This document shows, in pieces, positions 1 through 6,474 of a DNA stretch of 11,538 nt. Source of the DNA: DATEAX01 sp035288145 (lineage in GTDB: Bacteria; Patescibacteriota; UBA1384; UBA12157; JAENIV01); assembly GCA_035288145.1 (NCBI GenBank), contig DATEAX010000008.1, positions 1-11,538 of the forward strand, read 5' to 3'. The notes under the pieces are model-generated. The model did not search any database. It saw only the letters and a program-made list of their open reading frames with translations, and was not told where the DNA came from. How positions within the stretch are numbered: the first letter of the stretch is position 1; every line of letters starts with the position of its first letter. Made by a program: the position numbers and the translations under genes.

Positions 1-218
1 GCCGCCAACTGCTTGGCAACTTTGGCGAGAAATTCTTTGCCGGAGACGACCTGATGATGGCCCAGGTAGTTATCCAAATTCGTCCCCCTCGCCGTCCGGC
101 CGGGGACTTTCTTGGAGGCGTCAAAAAGCATCACCGGTTGCAAGCACCGGGCCAGATAAATCGCCGCGCTCGCCCCTCCCGGCCCTGCGCCGATAATAAT
201 TGTTTGGGGTTTTTTCAT
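1..218 (-). CDS. Thioredoxin-reductase-like FAD/NAD(P) oxidoreductase, N-terminal part only
   Basis: The frame begins at ATG 218-216 and runs off the left edge, so only about 72 N-terminal residues are visible. They start with MKKPQTIIIGAGPGGASAAI, a Rossmann dinucleotide-binding motif (GxGxxG near residues 10-15) preceded by a beta strand, as in the FAD-binding fold of thioredoxin reductase-like flavoproteins. A following stretch (GTNLDNYLGHH, then SGKEFLAKV) resembles the region of such proteins where NYLG and a 'SGxEL' helix occur. A GAGGAA Shine-Dalgarno lies about 9 nt upstream (plus 227-232), which supports this start. The gene is 26 nt downstream of the 53-aa membrane protein gene and is probably cotranscribed with it and the tRNA cluster. 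The redox-active CxxC, if present, would lie outside the window, so the exact substrate cannot be named. Confidence 0.8.
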   Translation of the reverse strand, partial: MKKPQTIIIGAGPGGASAAIYLARCLQPVMLFDASKKVPGRTARGTNLDNYLGHHQVVSGKEFLAKVAKQLA

Positions 219-244
219 TAACGAAATTCCTCAAGCCAATCCTA

Positions 245-406
245 TCATCTTTTTTTTAAAAATCCAGAGCCATAGCGAAAGAGAACAAAACCAACGAGAA
301 TAATCGGCGTAAAAACGAGCCAAAAGTTAAGCTGGAGGGTTTGCGCCAGCCAGCCCGAAAACCAGGCCAGTAAAGGAATGATTATTAAAAGAATAAAATA
401 AGTCAT
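245..406 (-). CDS. Small two-helix membrane protein, 53 aa
   Basis: A longer frame extends upstream but runs through tRNA-His, so the start is placed at the ATG at 406-404, which gives MTYFILLIIIPLLAWFSGWL at the N terminus. Two hydrophobic segments (about residues 3-21 and 28-44) are joined by a short loop and followed by a basic tail ending LKKR, so this is a likely inner-membrane hairpin protein. I do not recognise a family. No Shine-Dalgarno is visible: the start is only 5 nt after the CCA end of tRNA-His, so the mRNA would be nearly leaderless after tRNA processing. The flavoprotein gene follows after 26 nt. Being short and hydrophobic, it could be a chance frame, but position and composition favour a gene. 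Confidence 0.55.
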   Translation of the reverse strand: MTYFILLIIIPLLAWFSGWLAQTLQLNFWLVFTPIILVGFVLFRYGSGFLKKR

Positions 407-411
407 ATTTT

Positions 412-489
412 TGGGGTGGCTGAGGCGATTCGAACGCCCGATCTCTTGGGCCACATCCAAGTGCTTTAAACCACTAAGCTACAGCCACC
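412..489 (-). tRNA. tRNA-His (anticodon GTG)
   Basis: Full cloverleaf on the minus strand. The 7-bp acceptor stem GTGGCTG/CAGCCAC is extended by the extra G-1 facing C73, which is the tRNA-His identity feature. D stem is GCTT/AAGC, anticodon stem CTTGG/CCAAG with loop ATGTGGC (anticodon GTG), and the T loop is TTCGAAT. The CCA end is encoded (412-414). It is last of four tRNAs in this cluster and lies 5 nt before the 53-aa membrane protein gene. Confidence 0.95.
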
Positions 490-507
490 ATGAAATAAGA
501 TTCCATT

Positions 508-579
508 CGCCCTCGAGAGGATTCGAACCCCTAACGCCAGATCCGAAGTCTGGCGTGATATCCGTTTCACCACGAGGGC
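508..579 (-). tRNA. tRNA-Arg (anticodon TCG)
   Basis: Acceptor stem is GCCCTCG/CGAGGGC with discriminator G. Anticodon stem is CCAGA/TCTGG with loop CTTCGGA (anticodon TCG), and the T loop is TTCGAAT. CCA is not encoded; the next bases are AAT. Third gene of the minus-strand cluster. Confidence 0.95.
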
Positions 580-583
580 AATC

Positions 584-656
584 CGCCCCTGACAGGACTC
601 GAACCTGTAACCCTTGGCTCCGGAAGCCAACGTTCTATCCATTAAACTACAGGGGC
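584..656 (-). tRNA. tRNA-Arg (anticodon CCG)
   Basis: Acceptor stem is GCCCCTG/CAGGGGC with discriminator G. Anticodon stem is TTGGC/GCCAA with loop TTCCGGA (anticodon CCG), and the T loop is TTCGAGT. CCA is not encoded. It is 1 nt from the CCA end of tRNA-Gly and 4 nt from tRNA-Arg(TCG), so a common precursor is certain to need tight processing. Confidence 0.95.
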
Positions 657-657
657 A

Positions 658-731
658 TGGAGCGGGTAGCGGGAGTCGGACCCGCGTGTCCTGCTTGGAA
701 AGCAGGCATAATACCGTTATACGATACCCGC
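658..731 (-). tRNA. tRNA-Gly (anticodon TCC)
   Basis: Acceptor stem is GCGGGTA/TACCCGC with discriminator T. Anticodon stem is CCTGC/GCAGG with loop TTTCCAA (anticodon TCC). CCA is encoded at 658-660. It is first in the four-tRNA cluster, about 9 nt after the predicted transcription start. Confidence 0.95.
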
Positions 732-746
732 ATTTTCTCTTCTCAT

Positions 747-775
747 ATAATAGCAAAAAAAGACCCTTTCTACAA
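747..775 (-). promoter_or_regulatory. Promoter of the tRNA Gly-Arg-Arg-His cluster
   Basis: On the minus strand, TTGTAG (770-775) and TATTAT (747-752) are separated by 17 nt, with TGC directly before the -10 (extended -10). The expected start near 740 leaves about 9 nt of leader before tRNA-Gly(TCC). The -35 is a weak match, the -10 a good one. Confidence 0.55.
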
Positions 776-799
776 GAGAATCCTTAGAACTTTTTATCT

Positions 800-2674
800 T
801 TAACCGATGGAGACCTCGTCACCGGACGATTTGTCCCCGCCGCCTTTTCTGGATTTGCTTTTGACAAAAAGAACAACAACCGGCACTAAAACGAGAAGAA
901 ACAAAATTATGGCGATTCCCCATGGCCAGCTTGCTTTGCCGACAAAGGCCAGAAAACCGCTTAGCCGGCCGGCGGTCTTTGATGGTTGTGGGGTGGGAGT
1001 CAAACTGGGTTCTTCGGCAAAAGAAGGAGAAATGGACGGACTCGCGGCCGGGCTAATTTTACCGATTTGAACCGAAGTTGGCGAAGGCGTGGGCGTTGAA
1101 GTAATTGGCGGGGTCTCTTCCGATATTGGCAAAGGCGATTCTTCGGCCGTCGGGGTGGCGGTGGGCGTTGAGGTCGGTGTGGGGGAGAGGGCTATTGATG
1201 GCGAGGGCGATTTTTTGACGGATATTTTTGACGCCGAAGGCGAGGGACTGGCCGGACCGGTGACCCTGGTAGTATATTCTTTAAGAATCAAAGCGCTATG
1301 CTCCCCCAAGGTGACCTCGCCGGCATATCTTTGACCCAAATCATCGACATAAGCGCCGGAAAAGGGGAAACTTAAACTCTCGTCAGTATAATTTAAAAGC
1401 ACCAGGCCGCCGGAGTACTTTCGCGACCAGAAGAATTTATCGGTCATTTTGACCGGGTTTTCCGCCGGGGTGCCGATATAAAAATCCCAAAGTGGCTCCC
1501 AAGAAATTTCCCTGTTGCGGACATTGCCATAACTACGTTTCTGCCGCAGTCCCTCTAAAAGAGGCAACCCCGTATAATACATTGCCAAACTAAGTTTTTG
1601 CTTCCGGTCGCGAGTTGGAGTGTCGCTAGCGCTTGCGCTATCGCTTATGCCATTCTCGGCTTGCCAGACAATTTTCGGGTCAATAAGAAGAGCGTTAATC
1701 CGGTCTTCAATCGTTGGCCCGGAAAGCCAGCCGCCGGGATTAGTCGTACTACTCCACCAGTCAACCGCTCCCTGTTCGTAAATGACGCCATCGATAAGCT
1801 CTCGCTGGGCAATGATTTTTGGATCGATTGTCTCCCGCCACTCGCCGGCGGCATTGCCGACAATTTCGTAGCCCAAATCGCGAAGGCCATTGGTCACATG
1901 AGTACCATCCACTACGCCCGAGGTAACATATTCGATAAACGGTTTCCAGGCATTGACAAACCAAGCATCATCATCCGGATAGGAGGAAGTCGGCCAAGAA
2001 TTATTTTGGACTATCCAAGACAAATAGGGATACCAGTAGTCAAAGACAACGCCGTCGTAGCCCTTGCCTTCCATTCTCAAAAGAAGATTTGCCAAAAAGG
2101 CCTCTTTGTAGCCGGGTTTGCCGACATCAAGGAATCGGGTATTGCCTGTCTGCACCGGGTCAATGAGAATATTGCCATCGCCATCTCTAAGCCACCAGTC
2201 ATTACTCAAAATGTCAGCGCAGGGAATGGGATTTTGGAGGAGACTAGTATCGGCGGTGCAGCCGGCTTGCCAGCCGGCTCGGGAGACATCGCTTTCCCAA
2301 TTGTTTTTCGAGTTCAAATCGTATAAAAGATAGACCTTGGCGTTGGGGTTAATGGTCTTAAGGGATTGAGGGGTAAGACCGCTCAAAAAACTGTAATCCT
2401 CGGTCATAACGATATTATCTCTTCGGGCCAAAAGCTGAACTTTTTGGGCATAATCAGCATCGCTTGGCTTGGGAGGAACCCAGTTGTGTAAATTGTGAAG
2501 CTGGACCGACCGGGGAGCTACCTCTGCCCGGAATTTTCCTCGCTTTTTAAGTTCCAAAATAACAAAACCGGATATTAAAATTAAGGCAATAGGAATGACT
2601 ATCAGAAAAACTTTTTTCTTTCGGGCGATTTTTCGAAAATTAACCCACATTTCCCCTCTTTTGCTCATAGTCAT
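800..2674 (-). CDS. Membrane-anchored putative glycoside hydrolase (GHL15/TIM-barrel type), 624 aa
   Basis: The open frame reaches back into tRNA-Pro, so the start is set at ATG 2674 (alternative ATG 2668, two codons on). The layout is a basic N terminus, one transmembrane segment (about residues 22-40), a catalytic-like domain (about 55-450), a Pro/Ser/Thr-rich linker (about 455-570) with SPSPS and TPTPSPTS repeats, a second transmembrane segment (about 587-607), and a short basic/acidic tail. The motif GYDGVVFDYWYPY (around 206-217, with D212) is typical of the strand carrying a catalytic or substrate-binding Asp in the putative glycosyl hydrolase families such as GHL15. It probably acts outside the membrane on a surface or host polysaccharide; the substrate is unknown. 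A low-complexity linker between a fold and a C-terminal anchor suggests the domain projects away from the cell. Family assignment is by motif and length only. The first ATG lies 7 nt after the CCA end of tRNA-Pro with only GAAAGAA between. Confidence 0.75.
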   Translation of the reverse strand: MTMSKRGEMWVNFRKIARKKKVFLIVIPIALILISGFVILELKKRGKFRAEVAPRSVQLHNLHNWVPPKPSDADYAQKVQLLARRDNIVMTEDYSFLSGLTPQSLKTINPNAKVYLLYDLNSKNNWESDVSRAGWQAGCTADTSLLQNPIPCADILSNDWWLRDGDGNILIDPVQTGNTRFLDVGKPGYKEAFLANLLLRMEGKGYDGVVFDYWYPYLSWIVQNNSWPTSSYPDDDAWFVNAWKPFIEYVTSGVVDGTHVTNGLRDLGYEIVGNAAGEWRETIDPKIIAQRELIDGVIYEQGAVDWWSSTTNPGGWLSGPTIEDRINALLIDPKIVWQAENGISDSASASDTPTRDRKQKLSLAMYYTGLPLLEGLRQKRSYGNVRNREISWEPLWDFYIGTPAENPVKMTDKFFWSRKYSGGLVLLNYTDESLSFPFSGAYVDDLGQRYAGEVTLGEHSALILKEYTTRVTGPASPSPSASKISVKKSPSPSIALSPTPTSTPTATPTAEESPLPISEETPPITSTPTPSPTSVQIGKISPAASPSISPSFAEEPSLTPTPQPSKTAGRLSGFLAFVGKASWPWGIAIILFLLVLVPVVVLFVKSKSRKGGGDKSSGDEVSIG

Positions 2675-2681
2675 TTCTTTC

Positions 2682-2756
2682 TGGTCGGGGACCGCGGATT
2701 CGAACCGCGAATCTCTTGGTCCCAAACCAAGCGCCTTGCCGTTAGGCCAGTCCCCG
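2682..2756 (-). tRNA. tRNA-Pro (anticodon TGG)
   Basis: Acceptor stem is CGGGGAC/GTCCCCG; the C1-G72 pair is characteristic of bacterial tRNA-Pro. D stem is GCCT/AGGC, anticodon stem CTTGG/CCAAG with loop TTTGGGA (anticodon TGG), T stem CGCGG/CCGCG. A73 and an encoded CCA (2682-2684) follow. It is single and directly upstream of the anchored glycoside hydrolase. Confidence 0.95.
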
Positions 2757-2776
2757 TATTTTGATTATCACCTACT

Positions 2777-2805
2777 ATTATATATTAAAGCTCAAAAAGA
2801 AACAA
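2777..2805 (-). promoter_or_regulatory. Promoter of tRNA-Pro and the anchored hydrolase
   Basis: Minus strand TTGTTT (2800-2805), 17-nt spacer, TATAAT (2777-2782). The predicted start near 2770 is about 14 nt before tRNA-Pro. The -35 element lies inside the last codons of the GT-C gene. Confidence 0.65.
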
Positions 2806-4440
2806 CCCCGGGGTAATCTGATAAAAAGGATATTTTTTAAGCCATAAAAAGCCCTCGGTTTGAAGATAGGTGTCAGAAATAATCACTTGGCCACGAATAT
2901 CGCTTTGAAAGGGGGCCAGGGGCTGAAAATCAATTTGGTAATATCTCAAGGCATCTTCGCCGTTCCAGGGATAGAAAAGGTAAGGACGATTAATCCTATT
3001 CTCCTCGAGATATTTTTTTAACCGATAAATATCCTGACCCCAGTCCAAGTTGGAATCGGCCAAAATGCGGTAGCCGCCCTTGGGCCCGTTGACAAATTCG
3101 TTGAAATAGGAAAGAAAGTTGGGAAAACTGGAAATCGCCGAGAAAAAATACCAGCCGATTAGCATCACAAAGACGATGGAGGCAAATTTGGCTTTTTGTA
3201 AATTAATCAGATTAATTGACTTTGAGGCAAAAACAAAGATAAACGGAAAAATGGGCAAAATGTGCCGAATGCCCAAATCCGCCTTGGAAAATAAACTGAT
3301 AAAGAGAAAAAATGCCGGCGGAATTATCAGCAAAATTTCCTCAAACGGCTCTTTGACGCGAAGCTTGCCCCAAAAAAATATCGCCATTGCCAAAAAGAAG
3401 AACACCGGAATAGGAGTTTTGTAAAAAATCGCCACGGGAAAATAATACCACCAGCCCCCAGTGGAGCTTTGTCCCAAAAGATAGGCGCTGTGGCCGATGG
3501 CCGCGTGGCGAAAAACCATAAAAATGCCTTTATAAAATTCCGCCGGAGAAAAGAGAAAACGGATTTTATCTAAAAAAGAAATGAGTGTTGGAGATAGTTG
3601 AAAATCATTCCAAAGGACAAAGGAAGAAAGGTTTGTCGGAAAAGGCCCGGGCGTTGCCATGGTAAAACCATAAGTCGCCCAGATAACCAGAAAAGAAATG
3701 ACTAGAATGCCGGCAATCCCCAAAAAATATTTTTTAAAATATTTTTCTTTCTCCTTATAAAAGATTACTTTAACCAGCATTATGACCAATAATATCGGGA
3801 TGATAATTAAGCCGGTAAATTTGGAAGCTAAAGTCAGACCGAGGGTTAAACCGGTTAAAACGATATAAATAAGCCGGGGTCTCTTTAAAAAATTGCCCCA
3901 GGAAAAGACAGTGAGGTATATAAACAGAGCCACCCCCAGATCAGTATTAATAAGACGGCCGTGAGCCAAGAAGTTTGGAAAAAAGAGGGTCAAAAAACCG
4001 GCGAAAACCCCGGCTTTTTGACCGTAGAGTTTTTTCGCCCAAAAATATGAAAAATAGCCTAAGATAAGGGTCAGAAAAATAAAAGGCAATCTTCCCCAAA
4101 ACAATAACTTCTCCGGGTCATTGCCGGAACCATAAAAGAAATTCTCGCCGATTAAACGGGCTTCCTGCCAGGAATCATAATAAAATACCCCCGCTTTCTG
4201 CCACCTTTCATCAATCTTAAGTTTGACTTTCTGAAAGATAAGCGGCAGAGCCGCCAATTCTTTTAAAAAAGGCGGGTGTTCGCTGTCCAAACGAAAATCT
4301 CTTTGAGTTAAATAGGTGTAGCCGGATACTAGATGGATGGCCTCATCAGTGGTTTGGGAATCGGTCTTGGCCGATGTGACCATCAGCATAAATGAGACGA
4401 TAAACATCCCGATGAGTAAAACTAACCAGTTTTTTTTCAT
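2785..4440 (-). CDS. GT-C family membrane glycosyltransferase (PMT/ArnT-like), 551 aa
   Basis: A polytopic membrane protein with about ten or more hydrophobic segments. Just after the first transmembrane helix, the first extracytoplasmic loop carries TTDEAIH (Asp32-Glu33) and SEHPPFLK (residues 53-60). Acidic pairs followed by a HPP segment in this loop are typical of GT-C enzymes that use polyprenyl-phosphate sugars (PMT, ArnT and the PF13231 group). A later loop has the motif LADSNLDWGQD, also common in these proteins. It probably transfers a lipid-linked sugar to a surface glycan or protein on the outer face of the membrane; donor and acceptor are unknown. The start overlaps the stop of the GT2 gene by 4 nt (ATGA at 4437-4440), so the two are translationally coupled and probably act in one pathway: GT2 on the cytoplasmic side and GT-C outside. 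Confidence 0.85.
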   Translation of the reverse strand: MKKNWLVLLIGMFIVSFMLMVTSAKTDSQTTDEAIHLVSGYTYLTQRDFRLDSEHPPFLKELAALPLIFQKVKLKIDERWQKAGVFYYDSWQEARLIGENFFYGSGNDPEKLLFWGRLPFIFLTLILGYFSYFWAKKLYGQKAGVFAGFLTLFFPNFLAHGRLINTDLGVALFIYLTVFSWGNFLKRPRLIYIVLTGLTLGLTLASKFTGLIIIPILLVIMLVKVIFYKEKEKYFKKYFLGIAGILVISFLVIWATYGFTMATPGPFPTNLSSFVLWNDFQLSPTLISFLDKIRFLFSPAEFYKGIFMVFRHAAIGHSAYLLGQSSTGGWWYYFPVAIFYKTPIPVFFFLAMAIFFWGKLRVKEPFEEILLIIPPAFFLFISLFSKADLGIRHILPIFPFIFVFASKSINLINLQKAKFASIVFVMLIGWYFFSAISSFPNFLSYFNEFVNGPKGGYRILADSNLDWGQDIYRLKKYLEENRINRPYLFYPWNGEDALRYYQIDFQPLAPFQSDIRGQVIISDTYLQTEGFLWLKKYPFYQITPGLFLFEL

Positions 4441-5942
4441 ATTTTTGTCGGGGAGACGGCCTTTTTTTCGGTGACAAAAAAGGTTAAATATTTGCCAAGC
4501 ATAAGCCGCGTTTGGGCGTCAATCGCCGGCAAAGACGAAAAAAGAATCGCCGTCAGGGGAATCAAAATCCACTGGGAAATCATCCCTAAAAAATGGCGGC
4601 GGCCAAATTTTTCCGGCCGGGGAGGTAAAAGGAAAATTGAAATTATCATCGAGGTCAAAAGACCAATCCAAGTGAGCCCCAAAAGAACTTTAATAATGGT
4701 GGGTAAATTTTGGGCGAAAACCGTTTCCTGAAAGTCAGGGCCAAAAAGCAAAGGTAGCCAGGCAATCACGGCAATGTAAATTGACGAAGTTGCCAAGGAA
4801 TAATTGGCTTCAAACAATCGAAAAATTTTAATCAACCGATCCCAAAGGGGGATTTTTTTAGCCCTGGTTGATTGCTGAACGACATAAGGAAAATGTTCAA
4901 CTCCATAATACCAGCGTTTTTTCTGGAGATATTGATTTTTGATGGTCTGCCAGTAGCTCGAGGCCAAAACCGCGTCCATATAGACGGGCACAAAAAGGGG
5001 AACAACTTTATGGTCGCCTTCGAATTTAAAGTAAGCCCGCCAAAACTGCCGGGAATCTTCATTGACGACCGTCGTATCCCAAAAATCTATTTCCACCAAG
5101 GTTTTTAGACTCATCGCGTGGGTGGAGAAATTGACCAGCCGCCACGGACGGGTGGCCTCGATCAACTGCCAGAAAGAATTGCCAAAGGCGATGATGCGGG
5201 AAAAGGCCGGCGCCTGCCAAATGTTGTTCGAGTAAAGCGGAATCGGCTGAAAACTCGAATGATTGCGGTTGGGGTTGGTAATATAATTGTAAGTCAAACA
5301 GGCCAGATACTTTTTATGAAGCCGCGAGTCGGCATCGCAAGTGGTGACAATGACATTTTCCAAAGGAATATTTTCGTTCTCGATGAATTTTTGCAAGTGT
5401 TTGGCCGCCCATTTGACATTGGCGCCTTTGGCTTTGACTTCGCCAGGAATGTCCGGATGAACAGTGACAAGGAATTTGAAAAAATCTTTACCGAATTTTT
5501 CTTTGAGGAGTCGAGCATTCTTTTGAGCGCGGGCAAAATCCCTTCTTTCGGTGGCCAGAACAACGATAATTCTACTTTTGGGAAAATCGCTCTCAAGAAG
5601 TGCCTGAAATGAGGGCATCAGGATATCGATTTCCTCTTTGTAGGTGGCAAAAATCACCGCCTGATAGATATCTTGCCAATTTAAAAAGAGTTCGTTTTGG
5701 GGTAATTTCCGGCACCTTGAAAGCCAGTCGACCCGCAAATCTCTTTTTAAGCCAAAATAGCCGGAAATCAAATGGTAGCCCATAATCATTGATTTATAAA
5801 GCCAGTAGAGATCAAAGGTGAGAACAAAAGCTGCCACCCCGGCCGGCCAATAAAAAGAAAGGACCACGGGCAAAGAAAGGGAGATCCAAGTGGCGGCCCC
5901 GGGAACAATTTCTAAGAATCGGATAAATTTTGTTCTTGACAT
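4437..5942 (-). CDS. Membrane-bound GT2 family glycosyltransferase, 501 aa
   Basis: Two N-terminal transmembrane segments (about 13-58) precede a GT-A catalytic domain and are followed by three to four C-terminal membrane helices (about 385-490). The family motifs are in order: a nucleotide-binding start (AVIFATYKEE, 95-104), a DxD in TTCDADSR (D203 and D205) for metal and UDP-sugar binding, VNEDSRQFWR with the catalytic-base ED pair (295-296), and QKKRWYYG (340-347), the Q/RxxRW motif of processive or membrane GT2 enzymes. It therefore probably builds a polyprenyl-linked or exported sugar from a nucleotide-sugar donor at the cytoplasmic face. It starts 10 nt after the 105-aa gene with no clear Shine-Dalgarno, so coupling is likely. 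The product sugar cannot be told from sequence. Confidence 0.88.
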   Translation of the reverse strand: MSRTKFIRFLEIVPGAATWISLSLPVVLSFYWPAGVAAFVLTFDLYWLYKSMIMGYHLISGYFGLKRDLRVDWLSRCRKLPQNELFLNWQDIYQAVIFATYKEEIDILMPSFQALLESDFPKSRIIVVLATERRDFARAQKNARLLKEKFGKDFFKFLVTVHPDIPGEVKAKGANVKWAAKHLQKFIENENIPLENVIVTTCDADSRLHKKYLACLTYNYITNPNRNHSSFQPIPLYSNNIWQAPAFSRIIAFGNSFWQLIEATRPWRLVNFSTHAMSLKTLVEIDFWDTTVVNEDSRQFWRAYFKFEGDHKVVPLFVPVYMDAVLASSYWQTIKNQYLQKKRWYYGVEHFPYVVQQSTRAKKIPLWDRLIKIFRLFEANYSLATSSIYIAVIAWLPLLFGPDFQETVFAQNLPTIIKVLLGLTWIGLLTSMIISIFLLPPRPEKFGRRHFLGMISQWILIPLTAILFSSLPAIDAQTRLMLGKYLTFFVTEKKAVSPTKI

Positions 5943-5952
5943 AATTCAGGTT

Positions 5953-6270
5953 TCAGAAAACCATGGTTAGGAAGCGCACAAATACCAGCATTAAAAGCTG
6001 AACAAAGAGCCCAACGCTGATGAGAAAGAAACTGGCAATTTTTTCTCTTTCCCATAAGTAATTACCCAAAATCAAATTCAAGCCGACCAAGCCGGAAGTG
6101 AAAAAAAATGGAACGGGATTTTCCCGGATTCTGGTTTCAAAAATATACCACAAAAAACCGTTTAAAACAAGGGAAAGAACAATAATTGCCAAAACTGGCC
6201 CAGACCGCCAGAAAGAATTATAAATAAAATCTTTTAAGATTCCTATGATAGATTTGAAAATTTTGTTCAT
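5953..6270 (-). CDS. Small three-helix membrane protein at the head of the glycosyltransferase operon, 105 aa
   Basis: After a basic amphipathic start (MNKIFKSIIGILKD) come three hydrophobic segments at about residues 23-43, 54-69 and 78-102, separated by short polar loops such as ETRIRENP and WEREK. I do not recognise a named family; its position ahead of GT2 and GT-C suggests an accessory membrane subunit of that pathway (inference). The start ATG (6270-6268) is 4 nt after the CCA end of tRNA-Thr and has no separate Shine-Dalgarno, so it is either read as a near-leaderless mRNA after tRNA 3' processing or relies on coupling with unprocessed RNA. Confidence 0.7.
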   Translation of the reverse strand: MNKIFKSIIGILKDFIYNSFWRSGPVLAIIVLSLVLNGFLWYIFETRIRENPVPFFFTSGLVGLNLILGNYLWEREKIASFFLISVGLFVQLLMLVFVRFLTMVF

Positions 6271-6274
6271 AAAT

Positions 6275-6349
6275 TGGAGCCGCCTCCGAGATTCGAACTC
6301 GGGACCTCTGCTTTACGAAAGCATTGCTCTACCACTGAGCTAAGGCGGC
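6275..6349 (-). tRNA. tRNA-Thr (anticodon CGT)
   Basis: Acceptor stem is GCCGCCT/AGGCGGC with discriminator T. D stem is GCTC/GAGC, anticodon loop TTCGTAA (anticodon CGT), T loop TTCGAAT, and CCA is encoded (6275-6277). The outer pair of the anticodon stem (A27 with G43) is a mismatch; otherwise the cloverleaf is complete. It lies between tRNA-Gly(CCC) and the 105-aa gene. Confidence 0.93.
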
Positions 6350-6358
6350 AGTTAAATG

Positions 6359-6429
6359 AGCAGGTAACGGGAATCGAACCCGTGCCACATCCTTGGGAAG
6401 GATGTATTCTGCCACTAAACCACACCTGC
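6359..6429 (-). tRNA. tRNA-Gly (anticodon CCC)
   Basis: Acceptor stem is GCAGGTG/TACCTGC with one G-T pair and discriminator T. Anticodon stem is CATCC/GGATG with loop TTCCCAA (anticodon CCC), T loop TTCGATT. CCA is not encoded (CAT follows). It is 9 nt upstream of tRNA-Thr and is the border gene next to the DGR cassette. Confidence 0.94.
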
Positions 6430-6438
6430 AACTACCCA

Positions 6439-6467
6439 ATTATAACAAATTTCTCCTGAAATTTAAA
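6439..6467 (-). promoter_or_regulatory. Promoter of tRNA-Gly/tRNA-Thr and the glycosyltransferase operon
   Basis: Minus strand TTTAAA (6462-6467), 17-nt spacer, TATAAT (6439-6444) preceded by TGT, an extended -10. The predicted start near 6432 is 3 nt before tRNA-Gly. No other promoter was found ahead of the 105-aa, GT2 and GT-C genes, so they probably depend on this one. Confidence 0.65.
6447..6464 (-). other. AT-rich hairpin after the RT gene
   Basis: AAATTTC/GAAATTT is a perfect 7-bp inverted repeat with a 4-nt loop, starting 11 nt after the RT stop. No T-run follows on either strand, so it is at best a weak terminator or an RNA 3'-end stabiliser. It coincides with the spacer and -35 of the tRNA promoter. 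Confidence 0.35.
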
Positions 6468-6474
6468 GATAATT

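Noticed and set aside
753..800. Terminator after the anchored hydrolase (TTCTA/TAGAA stem then a T-run)
   Set aside because: The stem is only 5 bp with a 12-nt loop and is separated from the T-run; the stretch is better explained as the tRNA cluster promoter.
411..803. Plus-strand frame of 130 codons at the left end
   Set aside because: It is made of four tRNA genes read in antisense (repeated FERP/DRTRTCNP-like strings), a common artefact.
1598..2326. Plus-strand frame of 242 codons
   Set aside because: It is antisense to the anchored hydrolase, which has coherent domains, membrane anchors and a promoter.
6359..6429. tRNA-Gly as a TGA-reading tRNA of the Gracilibacteria/SR1 code
   Set aside because: The anticodon is CCC, the other tRNA-Gly has TCC, and several genes here end properly at TGA.
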